From JAHEJA01 sp965656445 (GTDB lineage: Bacteria > Pseudomonadota > Alphaproteobacteria > Rhodobacterales > Rhodobacteraceae): a DNA stretch of 64,000 nucleotides. The stretch spans positions 434,001-498,000 of the forward strand of contig CBFHKO010000001.1 in assembly GCA_965656445.1 (NCBI GenBank). The letters are read 5' to 3'. The position numbers were made by a program, and so were the translations under genes. The notes under the pieces are model-generated. The model worked only from the letters and a program-made list of their open reading frames with translations. It ran no database searches and had not been told where the DNA came from. The first letter of the stretch is position 1. Every line of letters begins with the position of its first letter. Shown here one piece after another: positions 51,909-60,378 of this stretch.

Positions 51909-52857
51909 TAACGTGAATAGGTGCCCCTTGATCAAAGGCGACCACTTGATCAAAGATATCTGCAAACTGAAGCTCTAATTCATCCTCGGTCACAAACCCG
52001 ATATGAGGCGTGCAAATGACATTGGGATGATCCACCAAAGGATCACTGCCCAAGGTCACAGGCTCATTATCAAACACATCCAAGGCCGCCATTGCAGGAC
52101 GTCCGTGATCTAAAGCGCGCAAGAGCGCCCCTTGCTCCACAAGGCCCGCCCGAGACGTGTTCACAAAGAGCGCATCCCTACGCATCGCGCTGAAGTCATC
52201 ATAGGTAATCACGCCGCGCGTTTCAGGCTTGAGCCGTACGTGCACCGAGACAACATCAGGCGTTGCAAAGAAATCTTCGCGGCTCTTGGCGACAGTCTTG
52301 CCATCCGCCAGTGCCCGTGCGCGCCCATCTTCGGACCCCCACCATAGAACCGACATGCCAAAGGCCTCGGCATAGGTTTCGACACGCTTGGCAATGCGCC
52401 CATATCCATAGAGCCCCAAGGTCCGCCCAAAGAGCGTCTTGCCAACGCCCATTTGCCAACGCCCCTCTTGCATATTGCACATTTGCTGAGGGATTTGACG
52501 CATCGCGGCCAAGATCAAGGCCCATGTATGTTCCGGCGCGGCATAACTTGCCGCCCCTTTGAGTTGGTTCGAACAGAGCATCACGCCATGGGCTGTGCAG
52601 GCGTCAACGTCAACATGAGGATAGACACCTCGCTGAGAGATGAGCCGCAGATGAGGCAACTGCGCCACCAGCTCCGCCGTTATTGCCGTGCGTTCACGAA
52701 ACAAGACCACCGCGTCAAACTGTTTGAGCCGCGTCGCTAATTGATCCACATCTGTGAGATGATCGGTGAACACCGTCACATCGATGCCATCGAGTTTTGT
52801 AAAACACGGCAACCCTTTGAGCGTGTCAAACCAATCGTCTAAAATCGCCAACTTCAT
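51883..52857 (-). CDS. D-2-hydroxyacid dehydrogenase family protein
   Basis: A 324-residue NAD(P)-dependent dehydrogenase. The nucleotide-binding motif is GLYGYGRIAKRV. The catalytic Arg is in VNTSRAGLVEQG, the Glu in ALDVFDNEPV and the His in CTPHIGFV. It interconverts a 2-oxo and a 2-hydroxy acid. It starts at ATG 52857, overlapping the PrpF stop by ATGA, and is the last gene of the unit PrpF, IDH-like upstream. A role in handling a 2-oxo intermediate of tricarboxylate breakdown is inference. Confidence 0.85.
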   Translation of the reverse strand: MKLAILDDWFDTLKGLPCFTKLDGIDVTVFTDHLTDVDQLATRLKQFDAVVLFRERTAITAELVAQLPHLRLISQRGVYPHVDVDACTAHGVMLCSNQLKGAASYAAPEHTWALILAAMRQIPQQMCNMQEGRWQMGVGKTLFGRTLGLYGYGRIAKRVETYAEAFGMSVLWWGSEDGRARALADGKTVAKSREDFFATPDVVSVHVRLKPETRGVITYDDFSAMRRDALFVNTSRAGLVEQGALLRALDHGRPAMAALDVFDNEPVTLGSDPLVDHPNVICTPHIGFVTEDELELQFADIFDQVVAFDQGAPIHVINPEVALG

Positions 52858-53948
52858 GAGTGGGGCGTCCAAATTGATTTTGGGATAAACACTTGGCCTT
52901 GTGCGATTTTGCGGCAGGTCCGCACCAGACCCGCGGATTTATGGACAAAATCGCCATCTACAAGGTCAAAATCAATGATCACATCCATAGTGCCCATCGG
53001 GTGCTCTAAGGTCACGGTACATGGCCCAACATTGGGCACATCGACCATCCCATCCGCGACTGTTCCAGGCGTCAGCACACAGGAGGCCATACATTGGCTC
53101 CCCGTCACGGCCATTGTTGGATGCGTGTTCCACGGCATAAAATACCGCGTGGCCACGGTTCCACCACTGCGCGGCGGTGCGATCAGACCAAATTTCGGCG
53201 TCACCGATTTGCGCACATCGCCCATCCCCATGGCGGCACCAGCCTTGATCCGCAGTGCTTCCATAGCGGCGAAGAACTCTTTGTTGTCATCTAGCTCTTG
53301 CACCGTTTCATAGCCTGTGAGACCAAAATCCTGAGCGCGCGCAATGACCATCGGCATGGCCACATCCATGCAGGTCACCTCAATGCCATCAAACTTGTCG
53401 ATTAAGGACCCTGTCGGCAGAAATGCCCCTGTAGACGAGCCCGCAACATCCATAAAATTCAAAACGACTGGCGATGCGGTTCCAGGCACCCCATCGATGG
53501 CAGCCGCGCCCTCATAGTCAACGCCCTCCGCCGTGGTCACGATTTTTGCACTCACACGAGCGCCCGTGTTCACCGCACGAATATTGACGGTCGTTTCACC
53601 ATCGTCAGGGGAGAACAGGCCCATTTCAACCGCAGCAGAGGCCACACCAGAGAGGATATTCCCGCAGGTTGGCTTGAAATCAACGAGACGATCTTGGACG
53701 GACACTTGAGCAAAGAAGTAATCAATATCGGCCCAATCGTCCTCTGATTTCGACAGCATCGCCACTTTGGTTGTGACAGCGTTCCCACCGCCAAGCCCAT
53801 CAATATTCAAGGGATGCCCAGAGCCAACAGCGGCGATCAAGACCTCGGCCAGCGTCTCTAAATCTTGAGGAAGGTCAGCACGATTGAAATACGGCCCCCG
53901 AGACGTGCCGCCCCGCATAAAGACAAAGGGAATAGATGTCTGTGTCAT
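52854..53948 (-). CDS. PrpF-family isomerase (aconitate or oxalomesaconate type)
   Basis: A 364-residue protein of the PrpF family, which includes 2-methylaconitate and trans-aconitate isomerases and 4-oxalomesaconate tautomerase. Conserved blocks are FVFMRGGTSRGPYF near the N-terminus with the substrate Arg/Ser, FKPTCGNILSGVASAAVEMGL with the acid/base Cys, and VTGSQCMASCVLTPGT near the C-terminus. It would move a double bond or proton in an unsaturated tricarboxylate such as aconitate, the expected TcuAB product. Overlaps neighbours on both sides by 4 bases. Which isomerase reaction it carries out cannot be assigned. Confidence 0.85.
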   Translation of the reverse strand: MTQTSIPFVFMRGGTSRGPYFNRADLPQDLETLAEVLIAAVGSGHPLNIDGLGGGNAVTTKVAMLSKSEDDWADIDYFFAQVSVQDRLVDFKPTCGNILSGVASAAVEMGLFSPDDGETTVNIRAVNTGARVSAKIVTTAEGVDYEGAAAIDGVPGTASPVVLNFMDVAGSSTGAFLPTGSLIDKFDGIEVTCMDVAMPMVIARAQDFGLTGYETVQELDDNKEFFAAMEALRIKAGAAMGMGDVRKSVTPKFGLIAPPRSGGTVATRYFMPWNTHPTMAVTGSQCMASCVLTPGTVADGMVDVPNVGPCTVTLEHPMGTMDVIIDFDLVDGDFVHKSAGLVRTCRKIAQGQVFIPKSIWTPHS

Positions 53949-55015
53949 TGCGTTTCCTTTTTAATGAGCGCCACGAGAGTGTCAGCGAATGCTTGGGTTC
54001 CCAACGGCCCGCCAAAATCCGCAGTTCGCGTATCAACTGATGACAAGGCTCGCGTCAATACGGCCGTCAACAGCGCTGAGGCCTCTTGCGCCCCAAGGTG
54101 CAACAGCAGCATCGCAGCCGAGCGCATGAGCGATGCGGGATTTGCGCGATCTTCTCCTGCGATATCAGGGGCAGAGCCATGTTGCGCTTGGGCCACGGCA
54201 TGATCCACCCCAAGGTTCAAAGATCCCGCTAACCCAAGACCGCCGGACAGCTCGGAGGCCAGATCCGACAAAATATCGCCAAACATATTCGTTGTGACGA
54301 TCACATCAAATCGATCAGGGTCGCGCACCAATAGGGCGGCGGCGGAATCCACTAACACTTCGTCATAGGTGACTTGGGGATAGAGGGCCGCCACTTTGCG
54401 CACTTCGTCTAAAAATAACCCATCGCTGAGCCGCAGGACATTGGCCTTGTGCACCGCAGTGACATGTTTGCGCGGCCGCTTCATTGCCCCTTCGAATGCG
54501 GCGCGTGCAATCCGCTCGGATCCATGCGCGGTGATCTTACGCATGGCAAGGGCGACGCCCTCCACGGCCATAAATTCCGACCCACCTGACGCCATGTTGC
54601 GATCTGCATAAAACCCCTCAAGGTTTTCGCGATAGATCACCAAATCCGTTGGCTTGGAAATTGGGTTTGGCAGAGCATCCACCGATAACGCTGGACGGAT
54701 ATTAGCAAACAGTTCGAGCTCGCGGCGCAGCAAAGCCGACGGGTTCAAGCCCCCTTGGGACAAGGGCGGATAGGCATTGTGCGAGACGGGGCCAAGAATG
54801 ACACCATCGGCGGCTTTGGCGGCGGCAATGACCTCCGGCGGAATTGTAGTGCCCGCGCGATCGAGCGCTTTAAAGCCCACTTCCATATCCGACCACTCAA
54901 TCGCCAGCCCGCCGACGCCCTCAAGGGCGCAAAGAACTTTTTGTGTAGCCCGCATGATTTCGGGCCCAATGCCGTCCCCAGACAGGCACAAGATTTTCAT
55001 GGGATGAGCGCTCAT
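53945..55015 (-). CDS. Isocitrate/isopropylmalate dehydrogenase family protein
   Basis: A 356-residue beta-decarboxylating dehydrogenase. Seen: LSGDGIGPEIM, NPSALLRRELELFANIRPAL in the substrate region with the Arg residues, VIYRENLEGFYADRN, KANVLRLSDGLF with the catalytic Lys, and the Mg-binding VVTTNMFGDILSDLASEL region (VTTNMFGDILSD). It oxidises a 3-hydroxyacid with decarboxylation, using NAD or NADP; the specific substrate is unclear, perhaps isocitrate or an analogue. The start at 55015 is favoured slightly over ATG 55000. It overlaps prpF by 4 bases and follows tctAB by 16. Confidence 0.83.
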   Translation of the reverse strand: MSAHPMKILCLSGDGIGPEIMRATQKVLCALEGVGGLAIEWSDMEVGFKALDRAGTTIPPEVIAAAKAADGVILGPVSHNAYPPLSQGGLNPSALLRRELELFANIRPALSVDALPNPISKPTDLVIYRENLEGFYADRNMASGGSEFMAVEGVALAMRKITAHGSERIARAAFEGAMKRPRKHVTAVHKANVLRLSDGLFLDEVRKVAALYPQVTYDEVLVDSAAALLVRDPDRFDVIVTTNMFGDILSDLASELSGGLGLAGSLNLGVDHAVAQAQHGSAPDIAGEDRANPASLMRSAAMLLLHLGAQEASALLTAVLTRALSSVDTRTADFGGPLGTQAFADTLVALIKKETQ

Positions 55016-55031
55016 CTCAGGCCCCGACCCT

Positions 55032-57059
55032 TCACGTGAAAGGCCACGGCAGATCAACGTAAGACTGTAACAGGCCAGGAGGGAAATCACGGTTCAATAG
55101 TGACGCCATGCCCATCATGAACAAAATCCCAAGTGTTGTATAAAGCGATGCCATTGCCCAAGACAGACCAGCCCGAAGGCGCGAAAAGCTTAGCAAAAAG
55201 ACAAAGAGCGCGATGATAAATCCGAACACCGCTGTGAGACCCAGCAAAAAGGCAAACCATGCCAATGTTGGCCATAGTCCATAGGCTGCTTCGCTGTCGT
55301 CCCCGCCCCGTTCGCGATCTGCAAACAACATATGCGTTTCTGGCGAAAGCATCATTTGCGCCAGCAAAATCAAAGCACCCACCAAGGACACAGAGGCCAC
55401 GAAAACAGGGAACACGCGATCCGTTGCGGCATAATCAGGGATCGATCCTGTGTTCCACAAGGCATAGCCGATAAAGCCGATGATGGTCATCAAGAACAGC
55501 ATTGGCGCACGTTTGCCGCCTGAGGGAACGTTGCCTTCCGCAAGGATATTCTTAGCCTGACGCAATCCGATGATCACTGAAAACAGCGTCAGAAGGATAA
55601 GGATAATGACGATGGGTGAGAGAAGGTAATCAAAGCCTTTTTCCAAGCCAGAGCGGAAGCGAATACCTGCAATTTGCGTGGCATTATTGGAATAGTTTTC
55701 AACAGGGGTCGAGAGGACAAATCCAATCAAAAACGCAGGGCGCGACCAATCAAAGCGGCGCATCAAGATGCCCAAAAATCCGATTGCAAAGAGCGCCACC
55801 AAATCCATCAAGTTTTGACCACTTTGGAAGGCGGCAAATGAAATCACCATAAAGATAAACGGCGCTAGCAAAGCAAAACGGATATTGGTCAAGCGCGCAA
55901 TCGTTGGCGACAAGGCGATACAGAGGACCGTCCCAATCACATTCGCCAAGGCCAAGAGCCAAACAATGGAATACGTGAAATCGAGGTTGGTTTCCAATAA
56001 CATCGGACCGACATCGATCCCGTTCCCCAGTAATGCGAGTGCCCCAATAAAAATCGCCATCGATCCTGATCCGGGAATGCCGAATAACAAAGTTGGCACC
56101 AAGCCGCCGCCTTCTTTGGCGTTGTTTGAACTTTCTGGCCCAATAACGCCGCGCACATCGCCCTTGCCGAATTTATCCTTGTCCTTTGAGGTCTGAACGG
56201 TATGCCCATAGGCGATCCAATCAACGACGGATCCACCTAGCCCGGGGATCACCCCCACGATCACGCCAATCAAAGAACAGCGCGCCGAGAGCCATTTGTT
56301 GCGCCACCAATCTTTGATCCCGTCAAACCAACCGCCACCCAATGCTTGGCGATCAGAAATGGCTTTGTCTTGGCGCAAGAGCGCCACAACTTCGGGAATA
56401 GCAAAAATACCGAGGCCCACAATCACCAGCTTGAGGCCATCCGTCAGATAGGGGAAATCATAGCTCGACATCCGCAATTCGCCGTTAAACGGGCCCTCGC
56501 CAATCGTGCCAACCAGTAACCCCAATCCAGCGGCGACAATCCCCTTGATCGCGACACGTCCCGCAAGGATGCCGACCATAGACAAGCCAAAGATTGATAC
56601 CATCAATAATTCAGGGCTTTTGAACATCAAAACGATGGGGCGCGCCACTAAGATAAACACTGTCAAAAACAACGCCCCGACAAGACCACCAAATAAGGAT
56701 GAGGCAAAAGCCGCGGATAATGCGCGTGCCGCCTGACCCTTTTTCGCCATGGGGAAGCCATCCAAAACCGTCGCTTGTGACGCCGATGACCCCGGTATCC
56801 CCATTAAAACAGAGGCAAATGTATCAGAGGTTGGAATGACAGCAATCATTCCAATCATCAAAGCAAGGCCAAGCACAGGGTCCATCCCGAACATGAACGG
56901 CAGCAAGAGAGAAAGGCCAGCAATGCCACCCAACCCTGGGAAAATCCCAACGGCTAGCCCCATCATGACACCAAGTGCCAGATAGCCCAACACGATAGGC
57001 TGAAGGATTTGTGACCAAGCTGAGACCAGCGCGGGTAATGCGTCCGTGAAAATTTCCAC
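55032..57059 (-). CDS. TctA-TctB fusion permease of the tripartite tricarboxylate transporter
   Basis: A 675-residue membrane protein with TctA in residues about 1-500 (LGVMMGLAVGIFPGLGGIAGLSLLLPF split, PTSDTFASVLMGIPGSSA, GVIPGLGGSVVDWIAYGHTVQ) and a TctB-like four-helix part from about 517 to the end. In most TTT systems these are two genes. It imports tricarboxylates with the binding protein TctC using an ion gradient. It starts at GTG 57059 with GAGG 6 bases upstream. It follows a strong terminator behind tctC, so its expression probably needs read-through. No membrane segment appears missing. Confidence 0.88.
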   Translation of the reverse strand: MEIFTDALPALVSAWSQILQPIVLGYLALGVMMGLAVGIFPGLGGIAGLSLLLPFMFGMDPVLGLALMIGMIAVIPTSDTFASVLMGIPGSSASQATVLDGFPMAKKGQAARALSAAFASSLFGGLVGALFLTVFILVARPIVLMFKSPELLMVSIFGLSMVGILAGRVAIKGIVAAGLGLLVGTIGEGPFNGELRMSSYDFPYLTDGLKLVIVGLGIFAIPEVVALLRQDKAISDRQALGGGWFDGIKDWWRNKWLSARCSLIGVIVGVIPGLGGSVVDWIAYGHTVQTSKDKDKFGKGDVRGVIGPESSNNAKEGGGLVPTLLFGIPGSGSMAIFIGALALLGNGIDVGPMLLETNLDFTYSIVWLLALANVIGTVLCIALSPTIARLTNIRFALLAPFIFMVISFAAFQSGQNLMDLVALFAIGFLGILMRRFDWSRPAFLIGFVLSTPVENYSNNATQIAGIRFRSGLEKGFDYLLSPIVIILILLTLFSVIIGLRQAKNILAEGNVPSGGKRAPMLFLMTIIGFIGYALWNTGSIPDYAATDRVFPVFVASVSLVGALILLAQMMLSPETHMLFADRERGGDDSEAAYGLWPTLAWFAFLLGLTAVFGFIIALFVFLLSFSRLRAGLSWAMASLYTTLGILFMMGMASLLNRDFPPGLLQSYVDLPWPFT

Positions 57060-57079
57060 CTTGAACCTCGTTGACTGAT

Positions 57080-57112
57080 TAAAAAAGCGCCCCCACAAGG
57101 CGTGAGGGCGCT
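57080..57112 (-). terminator. Intrinsic terminator/attenuator between tctC and tctAB
   Basis: On the minus strand AGCGCCCTCAC, loop GCCTT, GTGGGGGCGCT form an 11-base-pair stem with one wobble pair (57086-57112), followed by TTTTTT. It lies 17 bases past the tctC stop and 21 bases before the tctAB start. It would leave tctC mRNA in excess over the downstream permease. Confidence 0.82.
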
Positions 57113-57129
57113 CAATAATCAGTCTCGGA

Positions 57130-58218
57130 TTAGTCTAGATCGACACCGAAGTCTTCTTTCAACCAACCTTTAACATATGACTTTGCTTCCTCGTTTACTG
57201 AGATCGCATTCGCCAAAGCGCTTTGCGCTGCGGCGCCTGTGTACATTGGGTATTTGCCCAAACGTGCGGCTGAGATTTCAGCGAAATCAGGACGTGCTGC
57301 AATCGCTGCAAAGGCATTGCTGAACGTGTCTACGATCTCTTTGTCTGTGCCCGCTGGCAAGAAAGCGATTTTCTGTGATGGGAAACCTGCGATAAAGAAG
57401 GCTTTCCATGCATCCCACTGTGGACCAGATGTTTCACAGCCGTCTGTTGCTTCACAGACTTCTTTGAATGTTGGCATGTCAGGGAATGTTGGATCACGAA
57501 CGATGTTACCATCCGCATCGATTGATCCCCAAGACATCATTGGAACCGCTTTACCAGCTTCTACCAACGCCATGGACCCTTTTAGGTAACCAGAAGACGT
57601 TTGATAATCGATTGTTGCTTCGCCGCTTTCAAACATTTTACGACCATCGCCACGGCCTTTGATGCCGAGAACGTGCTCAACGTTCATGCCAAGCATTTCC
57701 CATGCAAGTGCAGGAATAATGTCGAGGCGTGTCGCGCCTTGGTTGCCGTAGATGAATGTCGTGTCTTGCAAGTTGTTTGCAGAGCCGTCAAATTTTGCGC
57801 CGTCTTCCGCGTTTAGATACGCAACACCGCCTGTGCCTGACGCCATGACAGGTTCCCAATCGTTGTATTCGTAACGAACACGTGGATCACCCAAGAGATA
57901 TGGGAACTGAGTGGAACCAGAAGAGCCGAACATAACTGTTCCGTCGCCGGCTTCTTGTTCTTGGAACCAGTTCGCGCCTTTTGTCGAACCCGCACCTGGC
58001 ATAAACTTAACAACAACTGTTGGGTTGCCAGGAAGCGCCTCTGACAACAAAGGAGCAAAGAAGTTTGCCCATTTCGCAGAACCACCAGTTTCAGAGAACG
58101 GGATCGTCCATTCGATTGTTTTGCCTGACATATCAACATCAGCTTGTGCTGGTGCTGCAAGTGCTGTTACGGCCGCAGCTGCGACAACCGCACCGCGTGT
58201 GAATTTAGTTAGTGACAT
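57130..58218 (-). CDS. tctC: TctC substrate-binding protein of a tripartite tricarboxylate transporter
   Basis: A 362-residue periplasmic binding protein with a signal peptide (MSLTKFTRGAVVAAAAVTAL, cleavage probably after AQA) and TctC-family sequence: WTIPFSETGGSAKWANFFAPLL, KFMPGAGSTKGANWF, and TTFIYGNQGATRLD in the ligand pocket. It binds a di- or tricarboxylate and delivers it to the TctA-TctB permease. GGGAGGAAACT before the ATG is a strong ribosome binding site. Divergent from tctDE. Ligand unknown. Confidence 0.9.
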   Translation of the reverse strand: MSLTKFTRGAVVAAAAVTALAAPAQADVDMSGKTIEWTIPFSETGGSAKWANFFAPLLSEALPGNPTVVVKFMPGAGSTKGANWFQEQEAGDGTVMFGSSGSTQFPYLLGDPRVRYEYNDWEPVMASGTGGVAYLNAEDGAKFDGSANNLQDTTFIYGNQGATRLDIIPALAWEMLGMNVEHVLGIKGRGDGRKMFESGEATIDYQTSSGYLKGSMALVEAGKAVPMMSWGSIDADGNIVRDPTFPDMPTFKEVCEATDGCETSGPQWDAWKAFFIAGFPSQKIAFLPAGTDKEIVDTFSNAFAAIAARPDFAEISAARLGKYPMYTGAAAQSALANAISVNEEAKSYVKGWLKEDFGVDLD

Positions 58219-58232
58219 AGTTTCCTCCCAAT

Positions 58233-58272
58233 GAGCTGCTCCGTCGCCAAATTATTTCGACGCCGACAGCTC
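58233..58272. promoter_or_regulatory. Imperfect dyad in the tctC 5' leader
   Basis: GAGCTG-CTC-CGTCG (58233-58246) faces CGACG-CCGA-CAGCTC (58258-58272) across an 11-base loop: two matching blocks of six and five bases with a small mismatch. It is 15-54 bases upstream of the tctC start. It could be an operator or an mRNA leader stem-loop. Further left of tctD, TTTCATGAAA (58305-58314) is a short palindrome between this dyad and the tctD start. Confidence 0.45.
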
Positions 58273-58333
58273 AAACTTGATTCCCTGACTGTGGGTGATA
58301 AAACTTTCATGAAACTTGCAAGGATCCTAAAAA

Positions 58334-59002
58334 ATGCAAATCACCATTGTTGAAGATAACATTGGTTTGGCAAATGGCATTGCCCATTTTCTGAGGGACC
58401 AAGGGCACGCAGTGACGTTGCTCGATGATGGCCGCGCCGCATTAGAATTTTTAACGCAAGAAGAGAGTGATGTTATTGTCCTTGATATCAACCTTCCAAG
58501 CCTTGACGGGATAAGTATTCTGAAGGCTTTGAGAAAGGCAAATAACGCAACACCAATCGTGCTTTTGAGTGCACGGGATGAATTGCAGGACCGCGTGACG
58601 GGGTTGGACGCAGGCGCCGATGACTACATCGTGAAACCCTTTGAATTAGAGGAATTGGATGCCCGCATTCGCGCGCTCTCGCGTCGCAAGCCTATGTTGA
58701 CCCGCGATATTGTCGAATTTGGCACTCTGAGCTTTGACAAAACCGCACGCCAAGTCAGCGCCGGTGACACGCCAATTGCCCTTCCCCGACGAGAATTGGC
58801 CGCATTTGAATGCCTCTTTGATCGCCAGAATTCGATAGTGACCAAAGCTCAATTGACGGATTTCATCTACGGTGTCGGAACAGAAATCGATGAAAATGTC
58901 GTTGAAATTTACGTCTCACGGTTGCGTAAAAAGCTCGCCGTGTATGGTGTATCAATCAAAGCGGCACGGGGATTGGGCTATATGATGAGCCTGACAGGAT
59001 GA
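58334..59002 (+). CDS. tctD: Response regulator TctD
   Basis: A 222-residue OmpR-type regulator: receiver (about 1-115, phosphoacceptor Asp51 in VIVLDINLPSLDG, Lys near 101 in DDYIVKPFE) and a winged-helix DNA-binding domain (about 125-220) ending in VSRLRKKLAVYGVSIKAARGLGY. Adjacent to TTT transport genes and co-translated with the kinase downstream (4-base overlap), it fits TctD, which activates tctC transcription in response to the carboxylate. AAGGATCC is its ribosome binding site. Confidence 0.9.
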   Translation: MQITIVEDNIGLANGIAHFLRDQGHAVTLLDDGRAALEFLTQEESDVIVLDINLPSLDGISILKALRKANNATPIVLLSARDELQDRVTGLDAGADDYIVKPFELEELDARIRALSRRKPMLTRDIVEFGTLSFDKTARQVSAGDTPIALPRRELAAFECLFDRQNSIVTKAQLTDFIYGVGTEIDENVVEIYVSRLRKKLAVYGVSIKAARGLGYMMSLTG

Positions 59003-60363
59003 GGTCGTTAAACCGCTCTTTGCGTCTTCGCCTCTTGGTTTTGATCCTTGTGCCTTTGATCATCATATCTATGGCCGCCGTCTATTGGCGATTTGAAGTG
59101 GCCCGTAAAACAGCCGAAAATATCTTTGATCGCAACCTTGTGATGATGAGCCTTGCAATATCGCGCGATGTCGCTCTCTCAGGTGGCGACAGTTTGTCTA
59201 CGGTGACAACAAATATGTTCCGTGATGCGACAGGAGGGGATATTTTCTATCACGTTTACGGACCCGATGGCAGCTTTGTCACAGGGTATTCATCCCCCCC
59301 CGTTTATCCAAAGGAATTGGAACAACCGACCTTTGATGAACCTGTTTTATTCAACTCAAGCCACTTGGGCCGCCCAATTCGGGCCGCGCGATTGGCGGAA
59401 CAGGTTTCTGTCGATGGGATTTCAGGACTTTCGGTCATCACAGTCTGGCAACCTTTAGAACCGCGCCAAATGTTCGCGGCAAGGATGACCCGACAGGCGG
59501 CGATTATTGCAACGCTCTTGTTGCTAAGCGTTGCCAATTTGGTTTTCTTTGGCATCCGTTTCGGATTGCGCCCTCTCAAAGAATTAGAGGCTGCTATCAC
59601 TAAACGCTCTAGCCGTGACCTCAGTCCAATTGAACGTGAAATCCCACAAGAGGCCAAGGGCATTGTAGCCCGTCTGAACAATCTGTTTTCGCAAGTAAAT
59701 GACGCGAATGAAGCCAAGGACCGCCTTGTGTCAAACGCGGCCCATCAATTGCGCAATCCAATCGCAGCGGTCCATTCCTTGGCCGTCGCAACACACAACA
59801 CAGATGATCCCAAAATCATGAAAGACCGCGCCTCTGAGTTAGTCAACGAAACGCGCCGCGCAGCACGCTTAACAGAACAGCTTTTGTCGCTTGAGCGGCT
59901 GCGCGGCGGCACATTGAAAAGAACAAGGACCGACCTCAATGACTTTTTAACACGCGAGGCCACGCAGTTAGGATCGCGCACCCTTGGTCAAAACATTGAT
60001 TTTGAACTCAAACTTGGGGATACGAACACACTTGTCAAACTCGACGAAACCTTAATAAGCCAAGTTCTAAGTAATCTTGTGGACAATGCATTGGCACATG
60101 GTGGTCCGTCCCTGACTGCGATCACAATCACTGCAAACACTCAGGGAAATAGAGCGCAGATCGACATCTCTAACGACGGTGCACCAATCGAGGAGGCCAG
60201 ACAAAGCGACATATTTGATCGCTTCATTCAGGGTCATGAAAGCCAAGGATCCGGCCTTGGCCTCTCAATTGTCGCCGAAATCATGCACCTTCATAAGGGA
60301 TCCGTAGAGCTCATCAGTGATGCATCCCTAACACGCTTTCGCCTGACACTCCCTTTAGGGTAA
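58999..60363 (+). CDS. tctE: Sensor histidine kinase TctE
   Basis: A 454-residue sensor kinase: N-terminal membrane segment (about 10-28), periplasmic region (about 40-160) of the TctE_N type, second segment (about 165-185), HAMP-like linker, then HisKA with His249 in NAAHQLRNPIAAV, and a HATPase with N-box SNLVDNALAHGG, DISNDGAPIEE, and GSGLGLSIVAEI. It would sense the extracytoplasmic tricarboxylate and phosphorylate TctD. Ends 15 bases before the convergent permease stop. Confidence 0.9.
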   Translation: MRSLNRSLRLRLLVLILVPLIIISMAAVYWRFEVARKTAENIFDRNLVMMSLAISRDVALSGGDSLSTVTTNMFRDATGGDIFYHVYGPDGSFVTGYSSPPVYPKELEQPTFDEPVLFNSSHLGRPIRAARLAEQVSVDGISGLSVITVWQPLEPRQMFAARMTRQAAIIATLLLLSVANLVFFGIRFGLRPLKELEAAITKRSSRDLSPIEREIPQEAKGIVARLNNLFSQVNDANEAKDRLVSNAAHQLRNPIAAVHSLAVATHNTDDPKIMKDRASELVNETRRAARLTEQLLSLERLRGGTLKRTRTDLNDFLTREATQLGSRTLGQNIDFELKLGDTNTLVKLDETLISQVLSNLVDNALAHGGPSLTAITITANTQGNRAQIDISNDGAPIEEARQSDIFDRFIQGHESQGSGLGLSIVAEIMHLHKGSVELISDASLTRFRLTLPLG

Positions 60364-60378
60364 GGGGTTGGACATCGC

